Assembly (NCBI RefSeq): GCF_000745855.1
Contig: NZ_JQKD01000011.1
Span: 108,980-172,979 of the forward strand
Length of the DNA stretch: 64,000 nucleotides
Direction: 5' to 3'
DNA from: Xenophilus azovorans DSM 13620
GTDB taxonomy: Bacteria > Pseudomonadota > Gammaproteobacteria > Burkholderiales > Burkholderiaceae_C
Shown: positions 7,710-17,023 of the stretch, piece after piece
Layout of the letters: each line of letters opens with the position of its first letter
Position numbering within the stretch: position 1 is the first letter of the stretch
The notes under the pieces: model-generated
Told to the model about the DNA's origin: nothing
Database searches by the model: none
Seen by the model: only the letters and a program-made list of their open reading frames with translations
Program-made: the position numbers and the translations under genes

Positions 7710-9160
7710 AACAGATCCTGAACTTCATCCACGGCGAATACGCCGCCGCGGGGCGCACCTTCGACAAGCATTCGCCGCTCACCGGCGAGGTGATCGCCCA
7801 GGTGCACGAGGCCGGCCGCGCCGAGGTGGATGCCGCCGTGGCCGCCGCGCGCGCCGCGCTGGCCGGCCCCTGGGGCCGCATGAGCGTGGCCGAGCGCGTG
7901 GAGCGCCTGTACGCGGTGGCCGACGGCATCCACCGCCGCTTCGAGGAATTCCTGGCCGCCGAATGCCAGGACACCGGCAAGCCGCGCAGCCTGGCCAGCC
8001 ACATCGACATCCCGCGCGGCGCGGCCAACTTCAAGGTCTTCGCCGACGTGGTGAAGAACGTGCCCACCGAGTTCTTCGAGACCGCCACGCCCGACGGCCG
8101 CGGCGCCATCAACTACGGCTGGCGCACGCCGGTGGGCGTGGTGGGCGTGATCTGCCCGTGGAACCTGCCGCTGCTGCTGATGACCTGGAAGGTCGGCCCG
8201 GCGCTGGCCTGCGGCAACACGGTGGTGGTCAAGCCCTCGGAAGAGACCCCGCAGACCGCCGCGCTGCTGGGCGAGGTGATGAACGAGGCCGGCATCCCGC
8301 CCGGCGTCTACAACGTGGTGCACGGCTTCGGGCCGGACTCGGCGGGCGAGTTCCTGACCACGCACCCGGGCGTGGACGCGATCACCTTCACCGGCGAGAC
8401 GCGCACCGGCGAGGTCATCATGAAGGCCGCCGCCCAGGGCGCGCGGCCGGTGAGCCTGGAGATGGGCGGCAAGAACGCGGCCATCGTCTTCGACGACTGC
8501 GACTTCGACGCCGCCATCGAGGGCACCATGCGCAGCGTGTTCGCCAACTGCGGGCAGGTGTGCCTGGGCACCGAGCGCGTGTACGTGCAGCGCCCGCTGT
8601 TCGAGCGCTTCGTGGCCGCGCTGAAGCAGCAGGCCGAGGCGCTGAAGCTCGGCGTGCCCGACGACGACGCCACCGGCATGGGGCCGCTGATCAGCAAGGA
8701 ACACCAGGACAAGGTGCTGTCGTACTACCGGCTCGCGGTGGAAGAGGGCGCCACCGTGGTCACCGGCGGCGGCGTGCCCGACATGGGCGCACGGCTCGCG
8801 GGCGGCGCCTGGGTGCAGCCCACGATCTGGACCGGCCTGCCCGAGACGGCGCGCGTCATCAAGGAGGAGATCTTCGGCCCCTGCTGCCACATCGCCCCCT
8901 TCGACACCGAGGAGGAAGTGCTCGCCAAGGCCAACGACAACGCCTACGGCCTGGCCACCGCGATCTGGACGCGCGACCTGGCGCGCGCGCACCGCGTTGC
9001 GCAGCGCATGCAGGTGGGGCTGTCCTGGGTCAACTCCTGGTTCCTGCGCGACCTGCGCACGCCCTTCGGCGGTGCCAAGCAGTCGGGCATCGGGCGCGAG
9101 GGCGGGGTGCACTCGCTGGAGTTTTACACGGAGCAGAAGAATGTCTGCATCAAGCTCTGA
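7706..9160 (+). CDS. dmpC: 2-hydroxymuconic semialdehyde dehydrogenase
   Basis: This 484-aa NAD-dependent aldehyde dehydrogenase oxidises the ring-cleavage product to 4-oxalocrotonate, the first step of the dehydrogenative branch. It shows the proline-rich CPWNLPLLLMTWK segment, the catalytic Glu in LEMGGKN (about residue 254), the catalytic Cys in NCGQVCLG (about 288) and the C-terminal FGGAKQSGIGREGG. Length matches DmpC (486). Its ATG overlaps the preceding gene by 4 bp and its end overlaps dmpD by 20 bp. Confidence 0.96.
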   Translation: MKQILNFIHGEYAAAGRTFDKHSPLTGEVIAQVHEAGRAEVDAAVAAARAALAGPWGRMSVAERVERLYAVADGIHRRFEEFLAAECQDTGKPRSLASHIDIPRGAANFKVFADVVKNVPTEFFETATPDGRGAINYGWRTPVGVVGVICPWNLPLLLMTWKVGPALACGNTVVVKPSEETPQTAALLGEVMNEAGIPPGVYNVVHGFGPDSAGEFLTTHPGVDAITFTGETRTGEVIMKAAAQGARPVSLEMGGKNAAIVFDDCDFDAAIEGTMRSVFANCGQVCLGTERVYVQRPLFERFVAALKQQAEALKLGVPDDDATGMGPLISKEHQDKVLSYYRLAVEEGATVVTGGGVPDMGARLAGGAWVQPTIWTGLPETARVIKEEIFGPCCHIAPFDTEEEVLAKANDNAYGLATAIWTRDLARAHRVAQRMQVGLSWVNSWFLRDLRTPFGGAKQSGIGREGGVHSLEFYTEQKNVCIKL

Positions 9161-10010
9161 CGCAAACCCGGAGATCGGCCGCACGGTGCGGGCGAACGGC
9201 GTCCGCACCAACTACCACGACCTGGGCAGCGGCGCGCCGGTGCTGCTGATCCACGGCTCGGGCCCCGGCGTGTCGGCCTGGGCCAACTGGCGGCTGGCGA
9301 TGCCCGAGTTGGCAAAGCGCGCACGGGTGATCGCGCCGGACATGGCCGGCTTCGGCTACAGCGAACGCCCGGCAGGCTTCGTCTACGGCATGGACGCCTG
9401 GGTCGGCCAGGCGGTGGGCCTGCTCGATGCGCTGGACATCGACCGCACCGACCTGGTGGGCAATTCCTTCGGCGGTGCATTGGCGCTGGCGCTCGCCATC
9501 CGCCACCCGCGGCGCGTGCGCCGGCTGGTGCTGATGGGCAGCGTGGGCGTGCCCTTCGCGATCACGCCGGGGCTGGATGCCGTGTGGGGCTACACGCCGT
9601 CCCTCGAGGCGATGCGCGGGCTGCTGGACATCTTCGCCTTCGACCGCCGGCTGGTGACCGACGAACTCGCGCAGTTGCGCTACGAGGCCAGCATCCGCCC
9701 GGGCTTCCAGGAGTCCTTCGCCGCGATGTTCCCCGCGCCGCGCCAGCGCTGGGTCGACGCGATGGCCAGCCGCGAGGCCGACATCCGCCGCATCGCGCAC
9801 GAGACGCTGGTGGTGCACGGCCGCGAGGACCGAGTGATCCCGCTCGCGAACTCGCTCGCCCTGGCCGACTGGATCCCGCGCGCGCAGCTGCACGTGTACG
9901 GCCGCTGCGGCCACTGGACGCAGATCGAGCACGCGGCGCGCTTCGCGCGGCTGGTCGGCGACTTCCTGGCCGAGGCCCGGGCCGACGAACCCCTTCCCCT
10001 CCAGGACTGA
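9141..10010 (+). CDS. dmpD: 2-hydroxymuconic semialdehyde hydrolase
   Basis: A 289-aa alpha/beta hydrolase that cleaves the C-C bond of the ring-fission product in the hydrolytic branch, mainly needed for methylated catechols that give ketones. The nucleophile is S109 in GNSFGG, the oxyanion loop is LIHGSGPG, the acid lies in HGREDRVIP and the base in GRCGHW. The start at 9141 lies inside the end of dmpC. Together with dmpC it lets the organism handle both phenol and cresol-derived catechols. Confidence 0.95.
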   Translation: MSASSSDANPEIGRTVRANGVRTNYHDLGSGAPVLLIHGSGPGVSAWANWRLAMPELAKRARVIAPDMAGFGYSERPAGFVYGMDAWVGQAVGLLDALDIDRTDLVGNSFGGALALALAIRHPRRVRRLVLMGSVGVPFAITPGLDAVWGYTPSLEAMRGLLDIFAFDRRLVTDELAQLRYEASIRPGFQESFAAMFPAPRQRWVDAMASREADIRRIAHETLVVHGREDRVIPLANSLALADWIPRAQLHVYGRCGHWTQIEHAARFARLVGDFLAEARADEPLPLQD

Positions 10011-10014
10011 CCCC

Positions 10015-10797
10015 ATGAACACCGAATCGATAGACCCGCTCGGCGACGAGCTGTACGAAGCGCTCCAGGCGCGCCGCGTGGTCGAGCCGCTGAGCGCTCG
10101 CCACCCGGACATCGGCATCGAGCAGGCCTACCGCGTGCAGCAGCGCATGCTCGCGCGCCGCCTCGAGGCCGGCGAGCGCGTGATCGGCAAGAAGATCGGC
10201 GTCACCTCGCAGGCGGTGATGGACATGCTCGGCGTGTTCCAGCCCGACTTCGGCTGGCTCACCGACGGCATGGTCTACAACGAGGGCGAGGCCGTGCCCG
10301 CCGCCTCGCTGATCCAGCCCAAGGCCGAGGGCGAGATCGCCTTCGTGCTGAAGAAGACGCTCAAGGGCCCGGGCGTGACGGCGGCCGATGTGCTGGCTGC
10401 CACCGAGGGCGTGATGGCCTGCTTCGAGATCGTCGATTCGCGCATCCGCGACTGGAAGATCAAGATCCAGGACACCGTGGCCGACAACGCGAGCTGCGGC
10501 GTGTTCGTGCTGGGCGACCGGCTGGTCGACCCGCGCGAGGTCGACCTGGGCACCTGCGGCATGGTGCTGGAGAAGAACGGCGAGATCGTCGCCACCGGCG
10601 CGGGCGCCGCGGCGCTGGGCCACCCGGCCAATGCGGTCGCTTGGCTGGCCAACACGCTCGGCGCGCTCGACATCGCGCTGGAGGCCGGCGAGGTCGTGCT
10701 GTCCGGGTCGCTGGCCGCGATGGTGCCGGTGAAGGCCGGCGACAACCTGCGCGTGACCATCGGCGGCATCGGCGGCTGCTCCGTCCGCTTCATCTGA
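10015..10797 (+). CDS. dmpE: 2-hydroxypenta-2,4-dienoate (2-oxopent-4-enoate) hydratase
   Basis: This 260-aa enzyme adds water to 2-hydroxypentadienoate to give 4-hydroxy-2-oxovalerate. It belongs to the fumarylacetoacetate-hydrolase-like hydratase/decarboxylase family and is homologous to dmpH in this operon. Shared motifs include [16 protein letters not shown], the metal-binding stretch [11 protein letters not shown] (Glu ligands) and [19 protein letters not shown]. Length matches DmpE (261). DmpE and DmpH are known to act as a complex, and the two genes lie in one operon here. Confidence 0.95.
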   Translation: MNTESIDPLGDELYEALQARRVVEPLSARHPDIGIEQAYRVQQRMLARRLEAGERVIGKKIGVTSQAVMDMLGVFQPDFGWLTDGMVYNEGEAVPAASLIQPKAEGEIAFVLKKTLKGPGVTAADVLAATEGVMACFEIVDSRIRDWKIKIQDTVADNASCGVFVLGDRLVDPREVDLGTCGMVLEKNGEIVATGAGAAALGHPANAVAWLANTLGALDIALEAGEVVLSGSLAAMVPVKAGDNLRVTIGGIGGCSVRFI

Positions 10798-10816
10798 TTC
10801 CAACAAAGGACTCCCC

Positions 10817-11740
10817 ATGAGCAAGAAGATCAAGTGTGCCCTCATCGGCCCCGGCAACATCGGCACCGACCTGCTGGCCAAGCTGCAGCGCAGCCCGGTG
10901 CTGGCGCCGGTGTGGATGGTGGGCATCGACCCCGAGTCCGACGGCCTCAAGCGCGCCCGCGAGCTGGGCATCAAGACCACGGCCGACGGCGTGGACGGCC
11001 TGCTGCCGCACCTGGAGGCCGACGGCGTGCAGATCGTGTTCGACGCCACCAGCGCCTACGTGCATGCCGAGAACAGCCGCAAGGTCAACGAGCGCGGTGC
11101 GCTGATGATCGACCTCACGCCCGCGGCCATCGGTCCCTTCTGCGTGCCGCCCGTCAACCTGGCGGAGCTGCTGGACTCCGGCGCCATGAACGTCAACATG
11201 GTCACCTGCGGCGGCCAGGCCACCATCCCGATGGTGCGCGCCGTCTCGCGCGTGCAGCCGGTGGACTACGCGGAGATCGTCGCCACCGTGTCCTCGCGCA
11301 GCGCCGGCCCCGGCACGCGCAAGAACATCGACGAGTTCACGCGCACCACCGCCGGCGCCGTGGCCCAGGTGGGCGGCGCCAAGCAGGGCAAGGCCATCAT
11401 CGTCATCAACCCGGCCGAGCCGCCGCTGATCATGCGCGACACCGTGCACTGCCTGGTCGAAGGCGCGCCGCGCGAGGCCGAGATCCGCGCCTCCGTCGAG
11501 CAGATGCTGCGCGAGGTGCAGAAGTACGTGCCCGGCTACCGCATCGTCAACGGCCCGGTGTTCGACGGCCAGCGCGTCTCCATCTACCTGGAGGTCGAGG
11601 GCCTGGGCGACTACCTGCCCAAGTACTCCGGCAACCTGGACATCATGACCGCCGCCGCCGCGCGCACCGCCGAGATGTTTGCCGAGGCGCTGCTGGCCGG
11701 CCGGCTGGCGCTGCAGCCCGCCGAAGCCGCCGCCGCCTGA
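10817..11740 (+). CDS. dmpF: Acetaldehyde dehydrogenase (CoA-acylating)
   Basis: A 307-aa enzyme that converts the acetaldehyde released by DmpG to acetyl-CoA with NAD and CoA. It has the N-terminal Rossmann GPGNIGTD and the catalytic C131 in [11 protein letters not shown]. It forms a channelling complex with DmpG, so acetaldehyde does not escape. Length is close to the 312 aa of the Pseudomonas enzyme. It is followed by AGGAG and dmpG, 19 bp downstream. Confidence 0.96.
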   Translation: MSKKIKCALIGPGNIGTDLLAKLQRSPVLAPVWMVGIDPESDGLKRARELGIKTTADGVDGLLPHLEADGVQIVFDATSAYVHAENSRKVNERGALMIDLTPAAIGPFCVPPVNLAELLDSGAMNVNMVTCGGQATIPMVRAVSRVQPVDYAEIVATVSSRSAGPGTRKNIDEFTRTTAGAVAQVGGAKQGKAIIVINPAEPPLIMRDTVHCLVEGAPREAEIRASVEQMLREVQKYVPGYRIVNGPVFDGQRVSIYLEVEGLGDYLPKYSGNLDIMTAAAARTAEMFAEALLAGRLALQPAEAAAA

Positions 11741-11759
11741 ACCCACGAGGAGAAACACC

Positions 11760-12797
11760 ATGAGCCACCTTGAAGGCAGGCGCGTCACCCTGCACGACAT
11801 GACGCTGCGCGACGGCATGCACCCCAAGCGCCACCAGATGAGCCTGCAGCAGATGAAGGACATCGCCCGCGGCCTGGACGCCGCCGGCGTGCCGCTGATC
11901 GAGGTCACGCACGGCGACGGGCTGGGCGGCAGCTCGGTCAACTACGGCTTCCCGGCACACACCGACGAGGAGTACCTCGGCGCCGTCATCCCGCTGATGA
12001 AGCAGGCGAAGGTGTCGGCCCTGCTGCTGCCCGGCATCGGCACCGTGGACCACCTGAAGATGGCGCACGGCCTGGGCGTCGCCACCATCCGCGTCGCCAC
12101 CCACTGCACCGAGGCCGACGTGAGCGAGCAGCACATCACGGCCGCGCGCAAGCTCGGCATGGACACGGTCGGCTTCCTGATGATGGCGCACATGAACAGC
12201 CCCGAGGGGCTGGTGAAGCAGGCGAAGCTGATGGAAGGCTACGGCGCCAACTGCATCTACGTGACCGACTCGGCCGGCTACCTGCTGCCCGAGCAGGTGA
12301 AGGAGCGCATCGCCGCCGTGCGCGCCGCGCTCCAACCCGAAACCGAGCTGGGCTTCCACGGCCACCACAACCTCGCGATGGGCGTGGCCAACTCCATCGC
12401 CGCCATCGAAGCCGGCGCCAACCGCATCGACGCCGCCTCGGCCGGCCTGGGCGCCGGCGCCGGCAACACGCCGATGGAGGTGCTGGTGGCCGTGTGCGAG
12501 CGCATGGGCATCGTCACCGGCGTGGACCTGTGGAAGATCCAGGACGTGGCGGACGACCTGGTGGTGCCGATCATGGACTTCCCGATCCGCATCGACCGCG
12601 ATGCGCTCACGCTGGGCTATGCCGGCGTGTACGGCTCCTTCCTGCTGTTCGCCAAGCGCGCCGAGAAGAAGTACGGCGTGCCCGCGCGCGAACTGCTGGT
12701 GGAGCTGGGCCGGCGCGGCATGGTCGGCGGGCAGGAGGACATGATCGAGGACACCGCGCTGACCCTGGCGCGCGAACGCGGCCTGCTGGCTGCCTGA
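11760..12797 (+). CDS. dmpG: 4-hydroxy-2-oxovalerate aldolase
   Basis: This 345-aa class II aldolase splits 4-hydroxy-2-oxovalerate into pyruvate and acetaldehyde. The R17-D18 pair and H21 in TLRDGMHP, and the metal-binding HGH in [11 protein letters not shown] near residue 200, are in place. It is exactly the length of DmpG, with the C-terminal DmpG-type communication domain that contacts the dehydrogenase. The ATG at 11760 follows an AGGAG site and matches the family start; earlier in-frame codons lie inside dmpF. Confidence 0.97.
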   Translation: MSHLEGRRVTLHDMTLRDGMHPKRHQMSLQQMKDIARGLDAAGVPLIEVTHGDGLGGSSVNYGFPAHTDEEYLGAVIPLMKQAKVSALLLPGIGTVDHLKMAHGLGVATIRVATHCTEADVSEQHITAARKLGMDTVGFLMMAHMNSPEGLVKQAKLMEGYGANCIYVTDSAGYLLPEQVKERIAAVRAALQPETELGFHGHHNLAMGVANSIAAIEAGANRIDAASAGLGAGAGNTPMEVLVAVCERMGIVTGVDLWKIQDVADDLVVPIMDFPIRIDRDALTLGYAGVYGSFLLFAKRAEKKYGVPARELLVELGRRGMVGGQEDMIEDTALTLARERGLLAA

Positions 12798-12808
12798 AGG
12801 GGAAGCGC

Positions 12809-13597
12809 ATGGCACTCGACAGGAACACCATCGACCAGCTCGCCGCCCACCTGGAGACCTGCGAACTGGAGGCGCGGGACACGCCCAAGATCACCGACGA
12901 GCACCCCGGCATGGACTGGGACGACGCCTACGCGATCCAGGACGCGATCCTCGCGCGCAAGCTGGCCCGCGGCGCGCGCGTGGTGGGCCTCAAGGCCGGC
13001 CTGACCTCGCACGCCAAGATGAAGCAGATGGGCGTGGACAGCCCCGTCTTCGGCTTCCTCGTGGACGCGTTCAGCGTGCCCGAGGGCGCCTCGGTGAAGA
13101 CGGCCGAGCTGATCCACCCCAAGGTCGAGCCCGAGATCGCCTTCGTGCTCAAGCACGCGCTCAAGGGGCCGGGCTGCCACATCGGCGCCGTGCTCGCGGC
13201 CACCGACTTCGTGCTGCCCGGCATCGAGGTGATCGACAGCCGCTACCGCGACTTCAAGTTCGACCTCAAGAGCGTGGTGGCCGACAACACCTCGGCCGCG
13301 CGCTTCGTGGTCGGCGGCCGCGCGCTGCGGCCCGAGCAGGTGGATCTGCGCACCGTCGGCATCGTGCTGGAGAAGAACGGCGCGCCGGTGGCGCTGGGGG
13401 CCGGCGCCTCGGTGCTGGGCCACCCGGCCGCCGCGGTCGCCATGCTGGCCAACCACCTGGGCCGGCAGGGCAGGGAGATTCCTGCCGGCAGCCTAGTCCT
13501 CTCGGGCGGCGCCACCGAGGCAGTGGCGGTGGAGGCGGGCGACGCGGTGACGCTGCGCGTGCAGGGCATGGGCAGCGTCGGGCTGCGCTTCGCCTGA
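12809..13597 (+). CDS. dmpH: 4-oxalocrotonate decarboxylase
   Basis: A 262-aa decarboxylase of the dehydrogenative branch that turns the 2-oxo tautomer of oxalocrotonate into 2-hydroxypentadienoate. It is a paralogue of dmpE and shares the KVEPEIAFVLK metal site and VIDSRYRDFKFDLKSVVADN. It differs in GLKAGLTSHAKMKQMGV, which marks the decarboxylase branch. Length matches DmpH (264). The start at 12809 follows GGGGAAG, 11 bp after dmpG. Confidence 0.95.
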   Translation: MALDRNTIDQLAAHLETCELEARDTPKITDEHPGMDWDDAYAIQDAILARKLARGARVVGLKAGLTSHAKMKQMGVDSPVFGFLVDAFSVPEGASVKTAELIHPKVEPEIAFVLKHALKGPGCHIGAVLAATDFVLPGIEVIDSRYRDFKFDLKSVVADNTSAARFVVGGRALRPEQVDLRTVGIVLEKNGAPVALGAGASVLGHPAAAVAMLANHLGRQGREIPAGSLVLSGGATEAVAVEAGDAVTLRVQGMGSVGLRFA

Positions 13598-13615
13598 GCG
13601 CAGGGAGGCACGGCC

Positions 13616-13807
13616 ATGCCCTTCGCCCAGATCTACATGATCGAAGGCCGCACCGAGGCGCAGAAGAAGGCGGTGATCGAGAAGGTCTCGCAGGCGCTGG
13701 TGGAGGCCACCGGCGCGCCGATGGCCAACGTGCGCGTCTGGATCCAGGAGGTGCCCAAGGAGAACTGGGGCATCGCCGGCGTCAGCGCCAAGGAGCTGGG
13801 GCGCTAG
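13616..13807 (+). CDS. dmpI: 4-oxalocrotonate tautomerase
   Basis: A 63-aa tautomerase that ketonises 2-hydroxymuconate for DmpH. After removal of the initiator Met the catalytic Pro1 is N-terminal, with Arg11, Arg39 and an aromatic residue at position 50 (Trp here), matching the known active site. Length is typical of DmpI. It closes the dmp operon. The next gene is convergent and its stop lies only 3 bp away, leaving no room for a separate terminator between them. Confidence 0.96.
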   Translation: MPFAQIYMIEGRTEAQKKAVIEKVSQALVEATGAPMANVRVWIQEVPKENWGIAGVSAKELGR

Positions 13808-13810
13808 CCG

Positions 13811-14536
13811 TCAGGCGCAGACGGTGGGGTTCACCAGCCGCTTGAGCGCGTCCGCGTCGAGGATGCGCACGTGGCGCTGGTTCACCTCGACCAGACCGTC
13901 CTCGACGAACTTGGAGAGCGTGCGGCTCACGGTCTCCAGCTTCAGGCCCAGGTAGCTGCCGATCTCCTCGCGCGTCATGCGCAGCACCAGTTCGCTGGCC
14001 GAGAAGCCGCGCGCGTGCAGGCGCTGCACCAGGTTCAGCAGGAAGGCGGCCAGGCGCTCCTCGGCGCGCATGCTGCCCAGCAGCAGCATCACGCCGTGCT
14101 CGCGCACGATCTCGCGGCTCATGATCTGGTGCACGTGGCGCTGCAGCGCCGTGACCTCGCGCGACAGCTCCTCGATGCGGTCGAAGGGCATCACGCAGAC
14201 CTCCGCGTCCTCCAGCGCCACGGCGTCGCAGGTGTGGTGGTTGTTGACGATGCCGTCCAGGCCGATGATCTCGCCGGCCATCTGGAAGCCGGTGACCTGG
14301 TCGCGCCCGTCCTCGGCCGTCACCTGGGTCTTGAAGACGCCGGTGCGGATGGCGTAGAGCGCCGAGAAGCGCTCGCCGTTGCGGAACAGCGTCTCCTTGC
14401 GTTTGACCTTGCGCCGCGTGGCCACGAGGTCGTCGATGCGCTCCAGTTCGGTCGGCTGCAGGCCCACCGGCATGCAAAGCTCCCGCAGGTTGCAGTTCGA
14501 GCAGGCGACTTTGATCTTTTCGGGCGTCATGGTCAT
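13811..14536 (-). CDS. fnr: FNR/ANR-type oxygen-responsive regulator
   Basis: This 241-aa Crp-FNR family activator senses oxygen through a [4Fe-4S] cluster. The cluster cysteines are C12, C15 and C21 (CSNCNLRELC) plus the Cys in HHTCDAV. The sensor domain contains LFRNGERFSALYAIR and the C-terminal HTH contains EEIGSYLGLKLETVSRTLS, with the E-x2-SR recognition pattern of true FNR proteins. The ATG at 14536 is preferred over one at 14602, because the FNR box at 14628-14641 would place transcription start near 14593, inside the longer version. Likely autoregulated and coregulated with hemN. Confidence 0.93.
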   Translation of the reverse strand: MTMTPEKIKVACSNCNLRELCMPVGLQPTELERIDDLVATRRKVKRKETLFRNGERFSALYAIRTGVFKTQVTAEDGRDQVTGFQMAGEIIGLDGIVNNHHTCDAVALEDAEVCVMPFDRIEELSREVTALQRHVHQIMSREIVREHGVMLLLGSMRAEERLAAFLLNLVQRLHARGFSASELVLRMTREEIGSYLGLKLETVSRTLSKFVEDGLVEVNQRHVRILDADALKRLVNPTVCA

Positions 14537-14627
14537 CAGGTGAGTCGGTCCGACGGTGGCGCCGACGGGCACGAGGCGCGGATCCGCGGCCCTCGACGGC
14601 ATTGTGCGCGTGCAATCCTCCGGCGGA

Positions 14628-14641
14628 TTGATCCAGGTCAA
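14628..14641. promoter_or_regulatory. FNR box between fnr and hemN
   Basis: TTGAT-CCAG-GTCAA matches the FNR/ANR consensus TTGAT-N4-ATCAA with one change. It lies about 100 bp from fnr and 76 bp from hemN. Activation at the -41.5 position would start hemN mRNA near 14676 and fnr mRNA near 14593, both just before the chosen start codons. Confidence 0.8.
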
Positions 14642-14716
14642 ACAAGCCGAAGCCCAACCGCCGCACAGTGCAAGGGTACCCCCGCCACGGGGGCTTTGCC
14701 CACCCCGGCCGCCACG

Positions 14717-16153
14717 ATGAGTCCGCTGACCCTCAACCCTTCTCCCGCCGCCCGCGATGCGGCGGCCGCCGAACCCGTGCTGTCCCCGGCGCTGCTGCGC
14801 CGCTTCGATGTGCCCGGCCCGCGCTACACCTCCTATCCCACGGCCGACCGCTTCGTGGAGGCCTTCGGCGCCGACGACTACGCCCAGGCGCTGGCCCAGC
14901 GCCGGCAGGCCGGCCGCGCGGCGGGGCTGCCGCTGTCGCTGTACGTCCACATCCCCTTCTGCCACTCGCTGTGCTACTACTGCGCGTGCAACAAGATCGT
15001 CACCAAGCGGCACGAGAAGGGGCGCGAGTACCTGCAGTACCTGCGCCGCGAGATCGCGCTGCAGGTCGAGCACCTGGGGCAGGGCGCGCCGGTCAGCCAG
15101 CTGCACCTGGGCGGCGGCACGCCCACCTTCCTGAACGACGGCGAGCTGGCGCAGCTGATGGACATGCTGCGCCAGGCCTTCGCCTTCGCGCCGCAGGGCG
15201 AATATTCCATCGAGGTCGACCCGCGCACCGTCGACGAGGCGCGGCTGGCCCGCCTGGCGGAGCTGGGCTTCAACCGGCTGAGCTTCGGCGTGCAGGACTT
15301 CGACCCGGACGTGCAGAAGGCGGTGCACCGCGTGCAGCCGGCGGCCGAGGTGTTCGCCCTGGTGGCGGCCGCGCGGCGCCTGGGCTTCGGCTCGATCAAC
15401 GTCGACCTGATCTACGGCCTGCCGCGCCAGAACGCCGAGTCCTTCGAGCGGACGCTGGCCCAGGTGGGCGAGCTGCGGCCCGACCGCATCGCGCTGTACG
15501 CCTATGCCCACCTGCCCGAGCGCTTCAAGCCGCAGCGCCGCATCGACGCCGCCGAACTGCCGCCGGCCGGCGCCAAGGTGGAGATGCTCTCGCGCGCCAT
15601 CGCGTCCTTCGCCGAGGCCGGCTACAGCTACATCGGCATGGACCACTTCGCGCTGCCCGACGACACGCTGGCCGTCGCCCGGCGGCAGGGGCGGCTGCAC
15701 CGCAACTTCCAGGGCTACAGCACACAGCCGGATTGCGACATCATCGGCCTGGGCGTGTCGGCGATCGGACGCGTGGGCGCCACCTACAGCCAGAACGCCA
15801 AGTCGCTGGAGGAGTACTACGACCTGATCGGCCAGGGCCGCCTGCCCGTGGTGCGGGGCCTGGCCCTGACGCGCGACGACCTGCTGCGGCGCACCGTCAT
15901 CATGGCCCTGATGTGCCAGGGGCGGGTGGACTTCGAGGCGGTGGGCGCGGCGCACCTGATCGACTTCCAGCGCCATTTCGCGGCCGAGCTGGAGGCGCTG
16001 CAGTCGCTGGCCGGCGAGGGCCTGGTGCGGGTGGACGCGCATGCCATCGAGGTCACGCCCACCGGCTGGTTCTTCGTGCGCGCCATCGCGATGGTGTTCG
16101 ACCGCTACCTGCAGGCCGATCGCGCTCGCTCGCGTTTTTCACGAATTATTTGA
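14717..16153 (+). CDS. hemN: Oxygen-independent coproporphyrinogen III oxidase
   Basis: A 478-aa radical-SAM enzyme that decarboxylates coproporphyrinogen III to protoporphyrinogen IX without oxygen. The cluster motif is C82-x3-C86-x2-C89, followed by the additional Cys of the HemN subgroup (FCHSLCYYCAC). The YTSYPTADRF N-terminus, the LGGGTPTFL motif and a full HemN C-terminal domain are present, so this is HemN rather than the HemW chaperone type. The ATG at 14717 lies 76 bp after the FNR box, consistent with induction when oxygen is low. Confidence 0.95.
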   Translation: MSPLTLNPSPAARDAAAAEPVLSPALLRRFDVPGPRYTSYPTADRFVEAFGADDYAQALAQRRQAGRAAGLPLSLYVHIPFCHSLCYYCACNKIVTKRHEKGREYLQYLRREIALQVEHLGQGAPVSQLHLGGGTPTFLNDGELAQLMDMLRQAFAFAPQGEYSIEVDPRTVDEARLARLAELGFNRLSFGVQDFDPDVQKAVHRVQPAAEVFALVAAARRLGFGSINVDLIYGLPRQNAESFERTLAQVGELRPDRIALYAYAHLPERFKPQRRIDAAELPPAGAKVEMLSRAIASFAEAGYSYIGMDHFALPDDTLAVARRQGRLHRNFQGYSTQPDCDIIGLGVSAIGRVGATYSQNAKSLEEYYDLIGQGRLPVVRGLALTRDDLLRRTVIMALMCQGRVDFEAVGAAHLIDFQRHFAAELEALQSLAGEGLVRVDAHAIEVTPTGWFFVRAIAMVFDRYLQADRARSRFSRII

Positions 16154-16156
16154 ATG

Positions 16157-16311
16157 CACCCCCAGTCTTCGCGGACTTCGTTCCGCTTCGCCAACCCCCT
16201 TCCAGGGGGCACACGCCGCGGCCCGGCCAAGCCGGTTCCGCGCGTGTTCCCGCATGGCCTGCTCCGCGGCCTTCGGAGTGTGGCGGGCCGGGCGAGGGGC
16301 GCATCGCTGGT
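16157..16311. repeat. GC-rich repeat-like intergenic segment between hemN and the SafE-like gene
   Basis: This 155-bp stretch holds several short inverted repeats, including CCCCC-TTCCA-GGGGG near 16194-16209 and GGCCCGGCCAAGCCGG near 16218-16233. Its style (a run of C, an AGGGGG arm, a GCACACGCCGCGG block) recalls dispersed intergenic repeats that I remember from Comamonadaceae. It may terminate hemN transcripts. No promoter or gene is evident. Confidence 0.4.
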
Positions 16312-17019
16312 ATGAACGTCTCCCTGGCAGCGACGGTCTTCCTGATGGGCCTGGCCGGCGGTCCGCACTGCGTGGCCATGTGCGGCGCGGCCTGCGCCGG
16401 GCTGGGGCAGGCGGCCGGCGCGCACCGCGGGCGGGCGCTGTGGGGCTTCCAGGCCGGGCGGCTGGCCGGCTACTCGGCGCTGGGTGCGCTGGCGGCGGCC
16501 ACGGTGCAGGGGCTGGGCTGGCTCGGCGGGCAGGTCGCGGCGCTGCGGCCGCTGTGGACGCTGCTGCACGTCGCGGCGCTGGTGCTGGGCCTGGCACTGC
16601 TGTTGCGGGCACGCCAGCCCGTCTGGCTGGACCGCCCGGCGCGCGGCGTCTGGCGGCAGGTGCAGCGCCTGGGCGCCACGCGCAGCGGGCCGCTGCTGCT
16701 GGGCGCGCTGTGGTCGCTGCTGCCCTGCGGGCTGCTCTGGTCGGCGTTGCTCGTCGCGGCGCTGGCGGGCGACGCCTGGGCCGGCGCCGGCAGCATGGCG
16801 CTGTTCGCGCTCGGCAGCGGCCTGTGGCTGCTGGCGGGGCCCTGGCTCTGGCTGCGCCTGGCCAACGCCGGCTGGCGCGGCGCGCAGGCCGGCGCCGCCA
16901 CCTTGCGCGGCGAATGGGGCGTACGCATCGCAGGCGGGGCGCTGGCGGCCAGCGCGCTGTGGATGCTGCTGCACGGCACGCCCTCCGGCCGGGCCTTCAT
17001 GGCCTGGTGCCTGGGCTGA
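16312..17019 (+). CDS. SafE/UreH-like integral membrane protein (sulfite exporter TauE/SafE family)
   Basis: A 235-aa polytopic membrane protein with about six hydrophobic segments. It belongs to the DsbD-like/UreH group annotated as TauE/SafE. It has the N-terminal GGPHCVAMCGAAC motif and a central LLPCGLLWSALL, both with Cys residues that could bind metal or exchange thiols. In many betaproteobacteria such genes lie between the cbb3 oxidase cluster and hemN/fnr, and a role in copper or haem delivery to the oxidase has been suggested. No cbb3 genes are in this window. The start at 16312 is the first ATG after the repeat-like spacer. Confidence 0.8.
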   Translation: MNVSLAATVFLMGLAGGPHCVAMCGAACAGLGQAAGAHRGRALWGFQAGRLAGYSALGALAAATVQGLGWLGGQVAALRPLWTLLHVAALVLGLALLLRARQPVWLDRPARGVWRQVQRLGATRSGPLLLGALWSLLPCGLLWSALLVAALAGDAWAGAGSMALFALGSGLWLLAGPWLWLRLANAGWRGAQAGAATLRGEWGVRIAGGALAASALWMLLHGTPSGRAFMAWCLG

Positions 17020-17023
17020 GGGT

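Noticed and set aside
14537..14602. Longer fnr start at 14602
   Set aside because: It adds 22 residues not seen in FNR proteins and lies upstream of the transcription start predicted from the FNR box.
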